Shown here: in pieces, positions 28,064 through 36,795 of the stretch
How positions within the stretch are numbered: the first letter of the stretch is position 1
How the letters are laid out: every line of letters starts with the position of its first letter
DNA from: an uncultured Verrucomicrobiales bacterium
Lineage (GTDB): Bacteria; Verrucomicrobiota; Verrucomicrobiia; Verrucomicrobiales; Akkermansiaceae
Assembly (NCBI GenBank): GCA_937951675.1
Contig: CALFBI010000014.1
Span: 1-64,000 of the forward strand
DNA: 64,000 nt
Direction of reading: 5' to 3'
Translations under genes and position numbers: made by a program
Notes under the pieces: model-generated
The model's database searches: none
Told to the model about the DNA's origin: nothing
What the model saw: the letters and a program-made list of their open reading frames with translations, nothing else

Positions 28064-29395
28064 ATGTCTCTCTGTATGGAGAACTCTCATCCTAAGAAAG
28101 TGGTTATTGTAGGCGGTGGATTTGCCGGCCTTAACTGTGCCAAGGCCCTTGCTAATGATCCGCAATTCGAAGTGACGCTTCTCGATCGTGAAAACCATCA
28201 CCTCTTTCAGCCTCTTCTCTATCAAATTGCGACCGCTTCTCTCTCTGTCACAGACATCGCTCGTTCTCTTCGCGCGCTTCTAGCTAATAGTCGCAATGTC
28301 ACCCTTTACCTCGACGAAGCGACTCATGTCGACACCGAGCAAAAAATCCTCCATTCACCTGCCCGCTCTTACCCTTATGATTCGCTCATTATTGCGGCAG
28401 GAGTGAAAACGTCTTGGTTTGGAAACCAATCCTGGGCTCAACACACGATGGGACTCAAATCTCTCAATGATGCCTACACCATTCGCCAACGAGTCTTACA
28501 AGCACTAGAAGATGCCGAAAAGTGCCCCGACCCTGAACAACGAAAAGCTTTAATGACCGTCGCGATTGTGGGAGGTGGCCCTACCGGCGTGGAGCTCGCC
28601 GGCGCCTTCGCTGATCTGGTTCGAGTCGCCCTCAAGAAAAATTACCGCCATATTGACCCTGCTGATTTAAAAGTGATCGTGATTCAATCTGGCGAACGGA
28701 TTCTGAAAGCCTTCTCTCCAGAACACTCTCAATACGCACAAAATAAGCTCGAAAGCCTTGGAGTTGAAATTCGGCTCGGGCCCCGAGTCACGATGGTGGA
28801 AGCAGGAAGACTGCGCGTTGGAGAAACGGACTGGATCGAAGCCGAAAACATCATCTGGGCCGCAGGGGTCGAAGCCGCTGAAATCACCGGTTCCCTTAGC
28901 TCTGAAAGAGACCGGGCCGGAAGGCTCGTTGTCAACGGAGACCTTTCCCTTCCGGAGCACCCTCATATTTTTGCGGTAGGTGACATTGCAAAAGCCAACG
29001 ACCGAAACGGAGATATGGTGCCGGGCCTCGCGCCTGCAGCGGTGCAAATGGGCCAACACATTGCAAAAGTGCTTGGCGAAGACTTACGGCTTCAAAAAAC
29101 CAAATACCGGGACCGCGTCACTGAATTCAGACCTCAATTTCGTTACAAAGACAAAGGAATCATGGCCATTATTGGAAAAAACGCCGCCGTAGTGCAGAGT
29201 AACAAATTAAAGCTCAAAGGCTTTCCTGCCTGGCTCACTTGGCTTCTCATTCACATTCTCTTCTTAATCGGCTTCCGCAATAAACTCTCCGTGCTCCTTC
29301 AATGGGCCTTTACCTACCTTGGAGATAAACCTGGAGCTCGGGTCTACAGCCAAGAAGCGACGCCTCACTTTGACCATGAAACGTCTTCTAAATAG
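28064..29395 (+). CDS. ndh: type II NADH dehydrogenase
   Basis: This 443-residue peripheral membrane flavoprotein oxidises NADH and reduces quinone without pumping protons. Two nucleotide-binding folds are visible: FAD-binding VVIVGGGFAGLNCAKAL at the N terminus and NADH-binding VAIVGGGPTGVELAGAFADL mid-protein. The quinone-site stretch NHHLFQPLLYQIATASL, HIFAVGDIA, and APAAVQMGQH are also present. The C-terminal helix (LTWLLIHILFLIGF) anchors it. The frame extends upstream to 27887, but those residues are not family-like and overlap the divergent gene, so 28064 was taken; 28076 is an alternative. Confidence 0.93.
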   Translation: MSLCMENSHPKKVVIVGGGFAGLNCAKALANDPQFEVTLLDRENHHLFQPLLYQIATASLSVTDIARSLRALLANSRNVTLYLDEATHVDTEQKILHSPARSYPYDSLIIAAGVKTSWFGNQSWAQHTMGLKSLNDAYTIRQRVLQALEDAEKCPDPEQRKALMTVAIVGGGPTGVELAGAFADLVRVALKKNYRHIDPADLKVIVIQSGERILKAFSPEHSQYAQNKLESLGVEIRLGPRVTMVEAGRLRVGETDWIEAENIIWAAGVEAAEITGSLSSERDRAGRLVVNGDLSLPEHPHIFAVGDIAKANDRNGDMVPGLAPAAVQMGQHIAKVLGEDLRLQKTKYRDRVTEFRPQFRYKDKGIMAIIGKNAAVVQSNKLKLKGFPAWLTWLLIHILFLIGFRNKLSVLLQWAFTYLGDKPGARVYSQEATPHFDHETSSK

Positions 29396-30374
29396 ACGTT
29401 TCCTCTTTTGGCTTCTGGGAGCAGGAGTCCTTTTTTATGGTGCCCTCAGCTGGTATGTCAGCGACCTCATTCTCTCACCCAAACGTCGAGAGCTGCAAGA
29501 TTATCACCTTCGTATTCTAGAGGCTCCTTCACGTTATGGGCTCGCAATCCAAGAGGTGCGCTCCAGCCAGCAAAGCCCTTGCCTCATTGTCAGTCCGCTT
29601 CCCTCCTCCGATGAAACAACGGCCCTGAAATCTCAACAACACCGCAAGGCTTTACTCACTCGCGGCATTCCTCTCCCTACTTGGGGAACTGAAGTGGGGA
29701 ATATTTTTCTCTGCCACGGCCATAAAGGGAGGAAAGAAGATTACCTTCCCATCGCAGAAAGATTTACGGCAGCTGGGTTTCGTTGCATCTTAATCGACAT
29801 GCCGGCTCATGGGGAGCATCCCACCGCCAAAGGAACATTCGGGTATCTCGAAACGAAGCTCTTAACATCTATTCATCACGACCTCCAAGAACGCCAACTT
29901 CTTGCACCAGGGCCTTGTTTTCTCTTTGGCCTCTCGCAGGGAGGTTCGATCGCGCTTCAAGTGGCGGCAGCCTCTGAAGAAAGCTTTAGCGCAGTCGTCT
30001 CTGTTTCCACTTTTAGCGACTTCGGCAAACTTCTTCACCAACACAGTCAGAAAGAGTTTCTTACTCGGGCCCTTTTACCGGGCGTCAAACTCGCCTTCCG
30101 AATACAAAGTGGAACCTCCCCACATCAAATCTCACCTCTCAACGCGGCCAGCACCTTAAGCATCCCTGTCATGATTTCTCATGGTGAACTCGATCAATAC
30201 ATCCCCATTCAACATGGCCTTGATCTTTATGAATCGATCCCTCATTCGCAAAAAATCTTTCGCCCCGTTCCTGGAGCAAGCCATCACAATGTCCTCGCAA
30301 TTGAAAGCGACCAACTCTACCCCGACCTTTCCGCATTTTATTTGAAATCAAAAGGTTTCTATAAATCTCAATAA
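29376..30374 (+). CDS. membrane-anchored alpha/beta hydrolase
   Basis: The 332-residue protein starts with an N-terminal helix (LNRRFLFWLLGAGVLFYGAL), so it is probably anchored with the hydrolase domain in the periplasm. The fold is clear: HGHKGRKEDY for the oxyanion region, the GLSQGG nucleophile elbow with Ser, SHGELDQYIP with the Asp and GASHHNV with the His. Substrate is unknown; esterase or lipase-like activity is likely. The start at 29376 overlaps the end of ndh by 20 bases. It is followed by a hairpin and then the polyketide cluster, so it is probably outside that cluster. Confidence 0.85.
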   Translation: MKRLLNRRFLFWLLGAGVLFYGALSWYVSDLILSPKRRELQDYHLRILEAPSRYGLAIQEVRSSQQSPCLIVSPLPSSDETTALKSQQHRKALLTRGIPLPTWGTEVGNIFLCHGHKGRKEDYLPIAERFTAAGFRCILIDMPAHGEHPTAKGTFGYLETKLLTSIHHDLQERQLLAPGPCFLFGLSQGGSIALQVAAASEESFSAVVSVSTFSDFGKLLHQHSQKEFLTRALLPGVKLAFRIQSGTSPHQISPLNAASTLSIPVMISHGELDQYIPIQHGLDLYESIPHSQKIFRPVPGASHHNVLAIESDQLYPDLSAFYLKSKGFYKSQ

Positions 30375-30468
30375 AAAACCAAAAACCTTTGAACAAAACT
30401 CAAACTCTGAGGTCTTTATTTATAAGTTCATAACAAGTTGATTAACGATCAGCAAAAAAAAGGAAAGC

Positions 30469-30496
30469 CAAGGCCGAGAGTTCACTCTCGGCCTTG
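30469..30496. terminator. strong symmetrical hairpin at the left border of the polyene cluster
   Basis: A perfect 12-bp stem CAAGGCCGAGAG with a TTCA loop. On the plus strand the tail is ATCTTTG, a weak U-tract. On the minus strand it is followed by CTTTCCTTTTTTT, a better one. It probably ends transcripts from the hydrolase gene, or acts in both directions, and it insulates the cluster. Confidence 0.6.
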
Positions 30497-30579
30497 ATCT
30501 TTGAAAAGGGGCTCTCTCTCATTTCGCTCTCTCCATAATAGTTTGCATCTCTGCTCCCTCTCATTTATCCATTTAAGAA

Positions 30580-30840
30580 ATGGAGGACGACTTACCAATC
30601 TCGCATCGAGTCAAAAAAGCTTTTTCAAGCAACTTGTTCGAGCTGCCAGAAGACCTTCCTCTCGACTCCGATATTTTTGAAGAAGGGCTTGATTCCATGG
30701 GCCTCATGCAGCTCATTCTCGTTTTAGAAAACGAATTCGAAATCTCTTTTGAGGTCAACGATCTCGCCAAAGAAAACTTTCAAAATATTGGTTCCATTTC
30801 CGCTTTAGTCACTCGAAAATTGAATCACTTAGCGCCGTAA
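30580..30840 (+). CDS. acyl carrier protein (starter module)
   Basis: This 86-residue ACP has the phosphopantetheine attachment Ser at residue 39 within EEGLDSMGLMQL, followed by the recognition helix LENEFEISFEVNDL. It is the first gene of a tight plus-strand run: its stop overlaps the start of the FAD oxidoreductase by one base (TAATG), the AMP-ligase gene follows that, and then the halogenase-like gene overlaps the ligase gene. Being grouped with a ligase rather than with the ketosynthase suggests it holds a starter acid. This is inference from context. Confidence 0.9.
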   Translation: MEDDLPISHRVKKAFSSNLFELPEDLPLDSDIFEEGLDSMGLMQLILVLENEFEISFEVNDLAKENFQNIGSISALVTRKLNHLAP

Positions 30841-32093
30841 TGCAGAAAGACTCCCCTGTAGATGTCACCGTAATCGGTGGGGGTAGCGCTGGAATTGCAG
30901 CGGCCCTTGCTGCTGCGCGGAAAGGAGTTCGCGTGATGTTGATTGAAAGATCTGAAACTCTTGGCGGAATGAGCGCTTTGGCGAATGTGAATACATTTTG
31001 CGGACTCTACCGACAAAATGAAAAGGCTCCTCCTCAACTTGCCAACAAAGGGATCGCAAGTGAATTTGCTCAGCTCATTCTGAAAGATTCAGAGCTAACC
31101 GGACCCACCCGAATGGGTAAAGTCTACGTGCTCCCTCACACCCCAAAGAATTTTTCGAAAATTGCTCGAAACCTTATTGCCGCAGAACCTCTTATTAACT
31201 GCGCTTTCCTTTCGTCATGTGAGGCCATCGAAAAATCATCAACTGGCTATTGTATTCACTATGAGTCGCCCCAAAAGCGTCATCAAATCGAGACAAAAAG
31301 CATCATTGACTGCTCCGCAAATGCCTGTGTGGCGGGCCTATTAGGAGGTCACCGAGTCCAGGAGTCTTCAAATAAATTACAACGCCCTTCTTATGTTTTT
31401 TCACTCACCGGCGTTTCCTCAAAAGCAGGCTCTGATCATTTTAAAATCCAGCTCTCTCTTGATATCGTCCATGCGATCAGACAAAAAAAACTCCCCGAGG
31501 CCATCATGGGGGCCTCTCTTCGAATCTCACCAATAGACGACCTCTGCTTCATTAGTATCGATTTAGAAGCCTCTCGAGACCAATGGAACCCTAACGACCC
31601 TACTGCAGTCGCGTCTTCTTTATCGGCAGGTGCAAAACTAGCGGAAACTTTCACTGACTTTCTTAAGGCCCATTACCCCGCATTCCACGAAGCCGGCCCT
31701 ATCCAACCTCCCAAGCAGCTCGGGATTCGCGAATCTTACCGATGGGTCGGGCAATATGAATTAACAAAAGAGGACTTAATCCACGGTAAATCTTTTGAAG
31801 ACACGGTCGCTTTTGCCTCTTGGCCCATGGAGCTACGAGAAACTCATCGAGGAGCGAAATTCACCTTCTTCAAAAACGAAGTCGCCAGTATTCCTCTCCG
31901 ATGCCTCACCAGTAAAGAGTTTAAAGGTATTTATTTTGCCGGACGCTGTATTAGCGCGGACCATGAAGCTTCAGCCTCTACTAGAGTCATGGGGACGTGT
32001 CTCGCCACAGGAGACGCCACAGGACAAGCCGCGGCCGCTTTTTCGCGGGGTATATCTGACCCTTACGAACAGGCCTCCATGATCAACACATGA
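30840..32093 (+). CDS. FAD-dependent oxidoreductase (PF12831-like)
   Basis: This 417-residue flavoprotein has an N-terminal FAD-binding GGGSAGIAAALAAARKG followed by LIERSETLGGMSALANVNTFCG, and a C-terminal FAD contact region GIYFAGRCISADHEASAS with GTCLATGDATGQAA. That layout matches the FAD-dependent oxidoreductase family whose members oxidise or reduce varied small substrates. No substrate can be assigned. It overlaps the ACP gene by one base and precedes the acyl-AMP ligase by 7 bases. A role in oxidising the ACP-bound starter or the growing polyene is plausible but unproven. Confidence 0.8.
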   Translation: MQKDSPVDVTVIGGGSAGIAAALAAARKGVRVMLIERSETLGGMSALANVNTFCGLYRQNEKAPPQLANKGIASEFAQLILKDSELTGPTRMGKVYVLPHTPKNFSKIARNLIAAEPLINCAFLSSCEAIEKSSTGYCIHYESPQKRHQIETKSIIDCSANACVAGLLGGHRVQESSNKLQRPSYVFSLTGVSSKAGSDHFKIQLSLDIVHAIRQKKLPEAIMGASLRISPIDDLCFISIDLEASRDQWNPNDPTAVASSLSAGAKLAETFTDFLKAHYPAFHEAGPIQPPKQLGIRESYRWVGQYELTKEDLIHGKSFEDTVAFASWPMELRETHRGAKFTFFKNEVASIPLRCLTSKEFKGIYFAGRCISADHEASASTRVMGTCLATGDATGQAAAAFSRGISDPYEQASMINT

Positions 32094-32100
32094 TTTCTAG

Positions 32101-33531
32101 ATGAACATTGTCACTCAAATCAAAGAAAACAATTCACCCGATTCGACGGCTTTTATCTCTGATCACCTTTCCCTCTCCTTTGGCCAACTTTTTCAACACG
32201 TTGCGGAACTAAGTTCCGCTTTCCAAAAATGGAGCGCCTTCCGTCATGATTCGAAAATTCGAATTGGAGTCAAAGCCCCTAATGGCCTAGGGTATATCTT
32301 TATTGCCTTATCTGTGATCGAAGCGGGGGCTTGTTTTGTCCCCATTCCTGACGAACTCACTCCTCATGAAGTCGACCAACTTATCAAAACAACTGGCCTT
32401 CATGGTGTCGTTTCACAATCTCACCAAGTTTCCGAACTAGCACTCCCTCTCGGCCTGGGATTTCTCGAACTTACCCTTCCCCCCGCTATCCGCGAGGACT
32501 TTCCTGAAAAGGAATTCGCTCAACTCAATCCTGCTTTCATCCGTTTCAGCTCAGGCACCACATCTCATTCCAAAGGGGTTGTCCTTTCTCACGAATCACT
32601 CTTTTCTCGAATTCTCAATGCCAACACCGGGTTACAATTACAACAAGGCGAACGCGTTTTATGGACTCTCCCAATGGCTCACCATTTTGCTGTTTCCATT
32701 ATCCTCTACCTCTACCAAGGCGTCACTACGGTCATTGAGAATTCTCATACTCCTCACCACATTTACGAAGCGGCTAAGACCCACCGAGCGAACCTTTTAT
32801 ACGGAAGCCCCTTTCACTACGCCCAGCTTGCTCAACTAAAAGAAGCAGAACCCTTAAAACATTTGAGGCTCGCTGTTTCAACAGCGGGACCTCTCAGTCA
32901 AGAAGTATCAAAGGCCTTTTCAAAGCGTTACTCTATACACCTTGTAAATGCACTTGGCATTATCGAGGTAGGACTCCCTGTTTTAAACTTAGAACATTCA
33001 GATGATTTACCTGAAGCCATCGGGAAACCTCTTTCTTGCTTTGAATGGCGCACTCGTAACACAGATCCAAATGGGTGTGGCGAATTAGAACTTCGAGGGG
33101 CGGGGATGTTTGATGCCTACCTCTCCCCTTGGCAAACCCGCGCTGAAGTCACTTCTGACGGATGGTTTTCCACTGGGGATATAGTTAAAGAAGTCTTACC
33201 AAACACCCTTATATTAATGGGCCGAAGTAAAAGCGTCATCAACGTAGGTGGGCTCAAAGTATTCCCAGAAGAAGTCGAGACGGTTTTAAATAATCATCCT
33301 CTGATTAAAAAATCGAAAGTCTACGCTCAAAAGCATCCTATTATTGGGACCATTCCCATCTGTGACTATATTGCTGAAAAGAGTGACCAGCTCCCTGACC
33401 AAAAAGCTCTCCGCGATTTTTGCAATCAATATTTATCTCACTATAAAGCTCCTTCTTTCTTCAAGCCTGTTGAATCCATAGAGCTCACTGCTAGTGGTAA
33501 GATCAAAAGACATACGCAACACATCTCATGA
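32101..33531 (+). CDS. acyl-AMP/acyl-CoA ligase
   Basis: This 476-residue adenylate-forming enzyme should activate a carboxylic acid with ATP and pass it to an ACP or CoA. It has the Ser/Thr/Gly-rich phosphate loop FSSGTTSHSKGVVLSH, the DGWFSTGDI motif, GRSKSVINVGGLKVFPEEVE at the C-domain hinge, and a terminal TASGKIKR with the catalytic Lys. The usual YGxTE adenine motif is less regular here (NALGIIEVG). It sits between the FAD oxidoreductase and a halogenase-like gene, whose start it overlaps by 4 bases. It is the most likely starter-loading enzyme for the neighbouring ACP. Confidence 0.88.
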   Translation: MNIVTQIKENNSPDSTAFISDHLSLSFGQLFQHVAELSSAFQKWSAFRHDSKIRIGVKAPNGLGYIFIALSVIEAGACFVPIPDELTPHEVDQLIKTTGLHGVVSQSHQVSELALPLGLGFLELTLPPAIREDFPEKEFAQLNPAFIRFSSGTTSHSKGVVLSHESLFSRILNANTGLQLQQGERVLWTLPMAHHFAVSIILYLYQGVTTVIENSHTPHHIYEAAKTHRANLLYGSPFHYAQLAQLKEAEPLKHLRLAVSTAGPLSQEVSKAFSKRYSIHLVNALGIIEVGLPVLNLEHSDDLPEAIGKPLSCFEWRTRNTDPNGCGELELRGAGMFDAYLSPWQTRAEVTSDGWFSTGDIVKEVLPNTLILMGRSKSVINVGGLKVFPEEVETVLNNHPLIKKSKVYAQKHPIIGTIPICDYIAEKSDQLPDQKALRDFCNQYLSHYKAPSFFKPVESIELTASGKIKRHTQHIS

Positions 33532-34814
33532 ACCACCCTGAAGATTATGTCGCTATTATTGGAGCAGGTCCGGCAGGATGCACTCTTGCTTGCTTGCTCG
33601 CGATGCGAGGAATGAAGCCCATCGTCTTTGATGATGAAAAGCGCCCTGACCTACTGGTAGGAGAGTCTCTCATTCCGGCCGCAATCCCCATTTTACGAAA
33701 AATTGGAATTGAAGACCAAATCAAAGAGATCTCTTCTCACAAACCTGGAGCTTCATTTTTTCATACCGAAGGTCTCAAAATCAATTTCAGCTTCCAGGAA
33801 CGCAATCAGCAGGAGCCTGGGTATGCTTACAATGTTCCCAGACCTCAATTTGATGACATTATTAAAAAACGAGCCCAAGAACTTGGAGTTCAGTTTATCA
33901 AGTCCCGGGTAAAAATTTCAAGAGAATCAGATTCCACTCAAAACCTAAAGATTGACCAAGCCTCACTAGATCTTGCCGGATTAAGTCAGCAACCTCGCTG
34001 GATGATCGATGCCTCGGGACGCGCCCGTGTGATTGCTCGAGCTCTCGACCTTTCATCCAAAAAAGGGCCACGAAAAGACGCGGCTTACTTCGCTCATTTT
34101 GAAAATTTTGACCACAGCGATGTCGTTGACGGCCAAATTATCATCTCTGTGTTAGAAAAAGGCTGGTCATGGCGAATCCCCATCAAAGATAAGCTTTCCG
34201 TCGGAATCGTTATTGATCATGAAACCGCCAAAAAGCTAGGCTCATCCCCAGAAGAGCGGCTCCTGAAAGCGATTCAGACCGAACCATTGTTAAAACAGCA
34301 CGCAAAGAATGCTCGCCAGGTCAGCAAGGTGATGACTTATACCAATTATCAAATCACCAGCGAGCAGTGCTCTGGACCGAACTGGGTTTTACTAGGAGAC
34401 GCTTATGGGTTTGTTGATCCGATGCTTTCACCAGGACTCTTTATGGCCATGGAGTCCGCTCGCCTTTTAGACCAATCTTTTTTTGCAAAAGGAATCCCTT
34501 CGACTTCGTCACAAAAACAACTTGAACAGTATAAAAATGCTGTTGATCAGTGGCATGAAGCTTGGAGCAGCCTCATCGAATATTTTTATGACGGAAGGTT
34601 AATGAGCTTATATGAGGCTGGGGAAAGTCTCAATCAACAAGCCAAGAAATTCAGCCTTCCTAAAATGATGGAGAAAATAGTAAGCACGACCATTGCCAGG
34701 ATGGCAGCAGGATCAAAAACACGATCCCCCGTCCACCAGAAAATACTTCATTACAGTGCTCAGCATCTTGCCTGGGAAGTGAATGACCCTGATTTTTACA
34801 AAATCAAACGGTGA
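33528..34814 (+). CDS. flavin-dependent halogenase-like oxidoreductase
   Basis: This 428-residue flavoprotein is in the halogenase / geranylgeranyl reductase superfamily. It has GAGPAG at residues 12-17, the VGESLIP motif at 44-50, a Lys at 72 in HKPGASF where carrier-linked halogenases have their Lys, and GWSWRIP at 212-218, giving the WxWxI signature at W213, W215 and I217. GDAYGFVDPMLSPG is the second FAD contact. True halogenation versus hydroxylation cannot be told without more evidence. It is the last gene of the ACP-ligase run, whose ligase gene it overlaps by 4 bases, so its substrate may be ACP-bound. Confidence 0.8.
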   Translation: MNHPEDYVAIIGAGPAGCTLACLLAMRGMKPIVFDDEKRPDLLVGESLIPAAIPILRKIGIEDQIKEISSHKPGASFFHTEGLKINFSFQERNQQEPGYAYNVPRPQFDDIIKKRAQELGVQFIKSRVKISRESDSTQNLKIDQASLDLAGLSQQPRWMIDASGRARVIARALDLSSKKGPRKDAAYFAHFENFDHSDVVDGQIIISVLEKGWSWRIPIKDKLSVGIVIDHETAKKLGSSPEERLLKAIQTEPLLKQHAKNARQVSKVMTYTNYQITSEQCSGPNWVLLGDAYGFVDPMLSPGLFMAMESARLLDQSFFAKGIPSTSSQKQLEQYKNAVDQWHEAWSSLIEYFYDGRLMSLYEAGESLNQQAKKFSLPKMMEKIVSTTIARMAAGSKTRSPVHQKILHYSAQHLAWEVNDPDFYKIKR

Positions 34815-34818
34815 ATCA

Positions 34819-35487
34819 TTACTCCCATTGATAAGCCGAAACATCAAACTTCAGAACATCTGGAGAGATCTTAACATTCGTCTGGATTCGAGAGTAAAAA
34901 GTAGTCACCACTGAATCATCTTTTTGAATCCAAGTAAGACGACTCAATAAATATGATTTCCGTTCGATAGAGACCTTTAGTTGTTTGATCCCTCTTCTCA
35001 TCGCACCTTTTTTAGGCCGTAATACAAATGTCGTTACCGCCTTTTCTTGAATCACTTCTTCAACTCGGAAAAGCTTCATAAATCCCTCAAAAGAAGATCC
35101 TTCCCCCATACCAAACATCAATAATATCGGTTTGATTTTGCGATCTTCAGGGTCTAATACCTTCCCAGTATTCTTAAGCTCATTAAGCACCACAATTTGC
35201 CTTCCATCATAGATTGTCGTTTGAGCAAGTGGGTTCCCCATTTCCCACCGGAAAGCTTTTTTAGGTAAAACCAAAAGCGATCCTGAATCAATCACTGGGG
35301 CTCGTAAACTTGGTAAAGTTTTGACCTGCTTTACTTTCATTCGTAATGAAAAAAAAGTTGATTGTTGCTCTATTGATTTCTTCAAAACCTCCAAGCCTTC
35401 TAGAGGGGCTCCTAAAGAGAGACTACTCAAACAAAACAGGACAAATAATATTGCTCTATTCACATCATACGGTCTCACATTATTCAT
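34819..35487 (-). CDS. LolA-like outer-membrane lipid carrier protein
   Basis: This 222-residue periplasmic protein has a signal peptide (hydrophobic residues 13-27, cleavage near LSLGA). The LolA/LolB-like half-barrel follows, recognisable from SGSLLVLPKKAFRWEM, TTIYDGRQIVVLN and the late RLTWIQKDDSVVTTF. LolA-like proteins are regular members of aryl polyene and xanthomonadin clusters, where they are thought to ferry lipid-linked product to the outer membrane. It is the last gene of the six-gene KS run, 3 bases after the YbhN-like gene. Confidence 0.85.
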   Translation of the reverse strand: MNNVRPYDVNRAILFVLFCLSSLSLGAPLEGLEVLKKSIEQQSTFFSLRMKVKQVKTLPSLRAPVIDSGSLLVLPKKAFRWEMGNPLAQTTIYDGRQIVVLNELKNTGKVLDPEDRKIKPILLMFGMGEGSSFEGFMKLFRVEEVIQEKAVTTFVLRPKKGAMRRGIKQLKVSIERKSYLLSRLTWIQKDDSVVTTFYSRIQTNVKISPDVLKFDVSAYQWE

Positions 35488-35490
35488 TGT

Positions 35491-36495
35491 TTATTCTAAA
35501 GTGGTTACTTCTGATTGATCTTTCCATAAGAACCAAACACAAGCTCCTATAAAAGCCCATAACAAATGGAACATAAACCCAATCAAAGAAGCCGAAATAG
35601 CAGCTGACGAAGTGATTTCGGAAAGAGACGATAATAGAAACTCAAATGTATTCTCTCGAACGCCTAATCCAGCTACCGAAATAGGCAGGGAGCTTATTGC
35701 GTCTACCAGAGGCATTACAGTAATGACAGTGCCACAGCCTACTTCAGCATTTATCGATTTGAGTGCGGCATAGAACACCAAATAATAAGAGGCTGAAACT
35801 CCAAATGAAGCGATTAGAGAAATGATTAAACCCTTCCAATGGTGACGGTATAAATTCAGAGAATTCATAATCGAGCTGATATGACGCTTCCCCGCAAGCC
35901 GTGGAAATTTGGTGGTAAACTTTCGGATATGCTGATCCGAAGAGCAACAAAACATCGCAACGACAACAGTGATTCCCACTAAATTAAACACTAATGTCCC
36001 GATCAGGGCATGTTTTACAAAACCCATCTTCGCATCCATAATGGCACCTGATGAAAGGGCAAAAAACACAAACAAAATACCCGCTGAAATAAAACCGCCC
36101 AGATGATCAATGATAATCGACATCGTAATCTGTGCTTTTCTGTCTTTAAAGCGACGAATCATATGAATGATTTTATAAGCATCGCCTGCCGCCTCCCCAA
36201 AAGACACAATAGTGAATAGAGACCCGACAAAGGTAAGGCGTAATACTTGGGAAAAACGAACTGGGATTTGCTGTGCTTTTAAAAGAGCATACCAGCGAAC
36301 CGCGCCGGCTAAGATTGTCAGCCCACTGAGCACCACTCCCAATATGATCCATAAAGGCTGCTCAAAAGAGGCTTTCAGATTTTCACCAAAGGTCTTTTTA
36401 TCCTCGATTTGAGAAAAGGCCCACCAGAAGCACAATACCGTCCCTAGTAATCTCAATGAGACTCCTAAAAATCGCTTTTGCCCAGGAGCCATCAC
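35491..36495 (-). CDS. YbhN/AglD-like (UPF0104) polytopic membrane protein
   Basis: This 334-residue membrane protein has about eight helices and resembles the lysylphosphatidylglycerol-synthase transmembrane domain family. Typical features are LTFVGSLFTIVSFGEAAGDAYKI in the second quarter and LPISVAGLGVRENTFEFL near the C terminus. Some relatives move lipids across the membrane, others are linked to hopanoid or polysaccharide synthesis. A flippase role for the polyene lipid is inferred from its place between the ACP and the LolA-like gene. Such proteins are not standard members of described aryl polyene clusters, as far as I know. Confidence 0.8.
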   Translation of the reverse strand: MMAPGQKRFLGVSLRLLGTVLCFWWAFSQIEDKKTFGENLKASFEQPLWIILGVVLSGLTILAGAVRWYALLKAQQIPVRFSQVLRLTFVGSLFTIVSFGEAAGDAYKIIHMIRRFKDRKAQITMSIIIDHLGGFISAGILFVFFALSSGAIMDAKMGFVKHALIGTLVFNLVGITVVVAMFCCSSDQHIRKFTTKFPRLAGKRHISSIMNSLNLYRHHWKGLIISLIASFGVSASYYLVFYAALKSINAEVGCGTVITVMPLVDAISSLPISVAGLGVRENTFEFLLSSLSEITSSAAISASLIGFMFHLLWAFIGACVWFLWKDQSEVTTLE

Positions 36496-36509
36496 AAAGC
36501 GGCCTTAAT

Positions 36510-36776
36510 TCAAGCCGACTGATGTGCGAGCACAGCCTCTGCGATTGTTTTAGATGACTTAAAAATACCAGTTGCGGCCTCAGCGTCAGAAATCTTGATT
36601 CCGTATTTTTTATCTAAAGCCACTACTAATTGCAAAGCATCTACTGAATCTAGGCCCAAACTGTCAGGTCCCATCAAAGCCAAATCATCACCAATTTCAT
36701 CTGGTGTCTCATCAAGCATCAATTCATCGATAAGGAGCTCTTTAATCTCGGTGATGATATTAGCGAGGTCTGACAT
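36510..36776 (-). CDS. acyl carrier protein (chain elongation)
   Basis: This 88-residue ACP has its phosphopantetheine Ser at residue 44 in GLDSVDALQLVVALDKKYG, the usual motif with the following helix. It is encoded between the ketoreductase (19-base gap) and the YbhN-like gene (14-base gap), so it is the natural carrier for KS-driven chain extension. The N-terminal helix is highly acidic. It differs clearly from the other ACP at 30580-30840, which supports separate roles. Confidence 0.92.
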   Translation of the reverse strand: MSDLANIITEIKELLIDELMLDETPDEIGDDLALMGPDSLGLDSVDALQLVVALDKKYGIKISDAEAATGIFKSSKTIAEAVLAHQSA

Positions 36777-36795
36777 AAATAATAGATTGAACTTT

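Noticed and set aside
28667-29059. 130-residue frame antisense to ndh
   Set aside because: Shadow of the ndh frame with His/Arg-rich low-complexity translation.
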